Shown here in pieces: positions 62,120 through 64,000 of a DNA stretch of 64,000 nt. The notes beneath the pieces were generated by a model. That model was not told where the DNA came from, did no database searches, and saw nothing but the letters and a program-made list of their open reading frames with translations. The number at the start of each line of letters is the position of its first letter. Position 1 is the stretch's first letter. Both the position numbers and the translations under genes were made by a program. Origin of the DNA: UMGS1519 sp050951005 (lineage in GTDB: Bacteria > Actinomycetota > Coriobacteriia > Coriobacteriales > Eggerthellaceae); contig JBMNIP010000002.1 of the NCBI GenBank assembly GCA_050951005.1, forward strand, positions 186,001 through 250,000, given 5' to 3'.

Positions 62120-62166
62120 TGTCCGATTGCATATCCGCCACGCGGCCGATATCCGCAGCTCGGCGG

Positions 62167-63396
62167 CTAGGCGCGGCTGTCCATCAGCCGTTTGATGCGT
62201 TCCATTGCCTCCTTGGTGGCATCCGCATCGCCGAATGCAGTCAGTCGGATGTACCCTTCGCCGCTGGGACCGAAGCCCGCCCCTGGCGTAGTGATGATGT
62301 TCGCCTCGGTCAGCAGCAGATCGAAGAAATCCCACGAGCCCATGCCCCCAGGCGTCTGGCACCAGATATACGGGCTGTTCGTGCCTCCGAAGACCTGCAG
62401 CCCCGCCGCAGTGAGTTCCTTCACGATAACGCGTGCATTCGCTCGATAATAATCGAGCGTGTCCTCTATCTGCCTTGCTCCTTCAGGGGTGTACACCGCT
62501 TCGGCTCCGCGCTCGATAATGTAGGACGCACCGTTGAACTTGGTCGTCTGGCGGCGCAGCCACATGGCATTCAGGCTTTGGCCGTCGCGGATGAGGGCCT
62601 TCGGGACCACGGTGTAACCGCAGCGCGCACCGGTGAAGCCCGCCGTCTTGGAGAATGAACGGAACTCGATGGCACAGGTCTTGGCACCGGGGATCTCAAA
62701 GATCGAGTGCGGAACGTCATCCTCGACAATGAAACGCTCATACGCAGCATCGAACAGGATAATCGAACCGTTCTCGTTGGCGTAATCCACCCACCTCTGC
62801 AGGTCGGCGGTATGCAGGACCGTACCGGTGGGATTGTTGGGAGAGCACAGGTAGATGATATCCACCTTCTCATCGGGAATCGCCGGGCAGAACCCGTTCT
62901 CGGCGGTGGTGGGCATGTAGCAGATGTTCGTCCAGCCTTGGGTCTTCTCATCGTAGTCGCCCGCTCTGCCTGCCATGGCATTCGTGTCCACGTATACCGG
63001 GTACACCGGATCGCAAACGGCAACCTTGTTGTCGATGCTCAGGATGTCTCCGATGTTGCCGGTATCGCTCTTGGCGCCATCGGACACGAAAATCTCGTCG
63101 GTGTCGATGTCCACTCCGCGAGCACGGAAGTCGTTGGCGGCAATCGCCTCGCGCAGGAAGTCATAGCCCTGCTCCGGGCCGTAACCGTGGAAGGTCTCGG
63201 GCCTGCTCATGTCATCGACCGCTCGGTGCATGGCGTCGATGACCGCCGGCACCAGGGGACGCGTGACGTCTCCTATGCCCATCTTGATCAGCTTTGCTTC
63301 GGGATGGGCGGCCGCATACGCGTCGGTGCGGCGGGCGATTTCTGCAAACAGATAGCTTCCCGGAAGCTTCTGATAGTTCTCGTTGACCTTAGCCAA
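62167..63396 (-). CDS. dapL: LL-diaminopimelate aminotransferase
   Basis: The 409-residue PLP enzyme starts at TTG 63396, with AGAAGGGA upstream; the true N-terminus reads AKVNENYQKLPGSYLF after the start, the hallmark of DapL. The nearby ATG at 63401 is out of frame. It has the PLP Lys in FSKTAGFTGARCG and YLCSPNNPTGTV. It makes LL-diaminopimelate from tetrahydrodipicolinate, bypassing the succinylase or acetylase steps of lysine synthesis. Confidence 0.96.
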   Translation of the reverse strand: MAKVNENYQKLPGSYLFAEIARRTDAYAAAHPEAKLIKMGIGDVTRPLVPAVIDAMHRAVDDMSRPETFHGYGPEQGYDFLREAIAANDFRARGVDIDTDEIFVSDGAKSDTGNIGDILSIDNKVAVCDPVYPVYVDTNAMAGRAGDYDEKTQGWTNICYMPTTAENGFCPAIPDEKVDIIYLCSPNNPTGTVLHTADLQRWVDYANENGSIILFDAAYERFIVEDDVPHSIFEIPGAKTCAIEFRSFSKTAGFTGARCGYTVVPKALIRDGQSLNAMWLRRQTTKFNGASYIIERGAEAVYTPEGARQIEDTLDYYRANARVIVKELTAAGLQVFGGTNSPYIWCQTPGGMGSWDFFDLLLTEANIITTPGAGFGPSGEGYIRLTAFGDADATKEAMERIKRLMDSRA

Positions 63397-63720
63397 GATG
63401 CATTCCCTTCTTTCCGGCCTGCAAGGCAGGCATACAAAGCGCACACTGCGCGATGCGTCGGCTCCCTGGGAAACCGGCGCAAACCGCATGCATGCTGGAT
63501 TGTTCGCTGCTGCACTATAGATTACTTGCATTTCAACTTTGTTGCAGGGCATACCCCCCGAGAATTTGAAGGTTGAACGAAGATTCCACGGACACTCTAG
63601 GGATTCGGAGCCGTTTCCCGCCAAGACGCATACCCGCTCCTATGATTGGGGTACCGGTTCGACCGGTCATCCGCTTTCCGCGGATGCCGGAACAAGCGGA
63701 GGAAAGGAACGGCACGCCGC

Positions 63721-64000
63721 ATGGCCAAGATCATGAAACGTCTTCTTATCGCGATCCTCATCTTCGTAGGCCTGTTCGCCGCACTTTGCCTTTACAGCAC
63801 CACACAGCTCGGAAACGCCAACCCCATCAGCGGCATCACCAACGCTGTAACGAACGCCGTCATCGACCAGAGCGGCATCAAGGATAAGATCGAATCCGCA
63901 TTGCGCGACAACGCCAGCACCATCGCCTCGAGCACCGGGCTTTCCGAAAGCCAGGTGAATAAGGCAATCGACGACCTCGACATCCAAGATTGGACCGCCA
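63721..64000 (+). CDS. Small membrane-anchored protein (3' end outside window)
   Basis: The open frame runs from ATG 63721 to the window end without a stop; 93 codons are visible. Residues 6-24 (KRLLIAILIFVGLFAALCL) form one signal anchor, followed by a polar Ser/Asn/Thr/Ile-rich extracytoplasmic part. A GGAGG (63699-63703) is rather far from ATG 63721 and ATG 63733 may be used. Family not recognised. Confidence 0.55.
   Translation, partial: MAKIMKRLLIAILIFVGLFAALCLYSTTQLGNANPISGITNAVTNAVIDQSGIKDKIESALRDNASTIASSTGLSESQVNKAIDDLDIQDWTA

Overview
The window reads as the chromosome of a high-GC anaerobe, most likely a Coriobacteriia/Eggerthellaceae relative (Eggerthella/Slackia type). This placement is inferred, not proven. 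It rests on a carbon-phosphorus lyase operon ending in a PHP-domain cyclic phosphodiesterase of the kind known from Eggerthella lenta, pyruvate:ferredoxin oxidoreductase, an [FeFe] hydrogenase, LL-diaminopimelate aminotransferase and a CaiB-type CoA transferase. No rRNA, tRNA, insertion sequence, prophage or CRISPR array was seen.

Layout: 1-8.8 kb holds two DMT-family exporters, a Ski2-like DUF3516 helicase, a secreted fibronectin-III protein and a FeoA-FeoB fusion ferrous iron transporter. 8.8-9.8 kb is a manganese riboswitch with terminator in front of mntP. 10-13.5 kb is nifJ. 13.9-19.6 kb is a sulfate-activation set (cysD, cysN-cysC fusion) running directly into a PAPS-type sulfotransferase, followed by a CHR-family anion transporter. 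19.6-22.8 kb carries a pseudouridine synthase, a small zincin, an esterase and a tail-anchored basic microprotein. 23-27.4 kb is an accessory-looking region with AT-rich intergenic DNA: a TIM-barrel hydrolase (DUF6282-like), a membrane ORF with a possible in-frame stop, a CoA transferase divergent from a MarR regulator, a second basic microprotein and a VOC protein. 27.6-34.7 kb is a phosphate-related region: a PEP-synthase-like ATP-grasp protein, two tandem candidate small RNAs with Pho-box-like promoters, then (minus strand) a PhoU-like protein, a PhoB/PhoR-type two-component system and Ppx/GppA. 34.9-42.7 kb holds PepF, an isochorismatase-like hydrolase, a 3-hydroxyacyl-CoA dehydrogenase, a Nudix hydrolase, a C_GCAxxG_C_C protein, a hydrolase and a radical SAM protein. 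42.9-45 kb is a thiamine salvage operon under a TPP riboswitch. 45-46.8 kb is an AEC transporter and a HAD phosphatase. 47.3-58.2 kb is the phosphonate operon phnD-C-E1-E2-G-H-I-J-K-M-L-phnPP, with an apparent frameshift in phnE2 and no in-frame stop at the end of phnC. 58.3-61.9 kb is an [FeFe] hydrogenase with a flavoprotein partner. 62-63.4 kb is dapL, and the window ends inside a small membrane-anchored protein.

The most notable unexplained signal is at 30.26-30.62 kb. Two tandem transcription units each have an 11-bp-period direct repeat placed 16 nt before a -10 box, the same 19-nt C-rich loop held on a two-tier stem, and an intrinsic terminator. Only the loop is conserved; the stems differ in sequence but keep their pairing. 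They lie beside a phosphate-type two-component system and look like phosphate-controlled anti-Shine-Dalgarno small RNAs.
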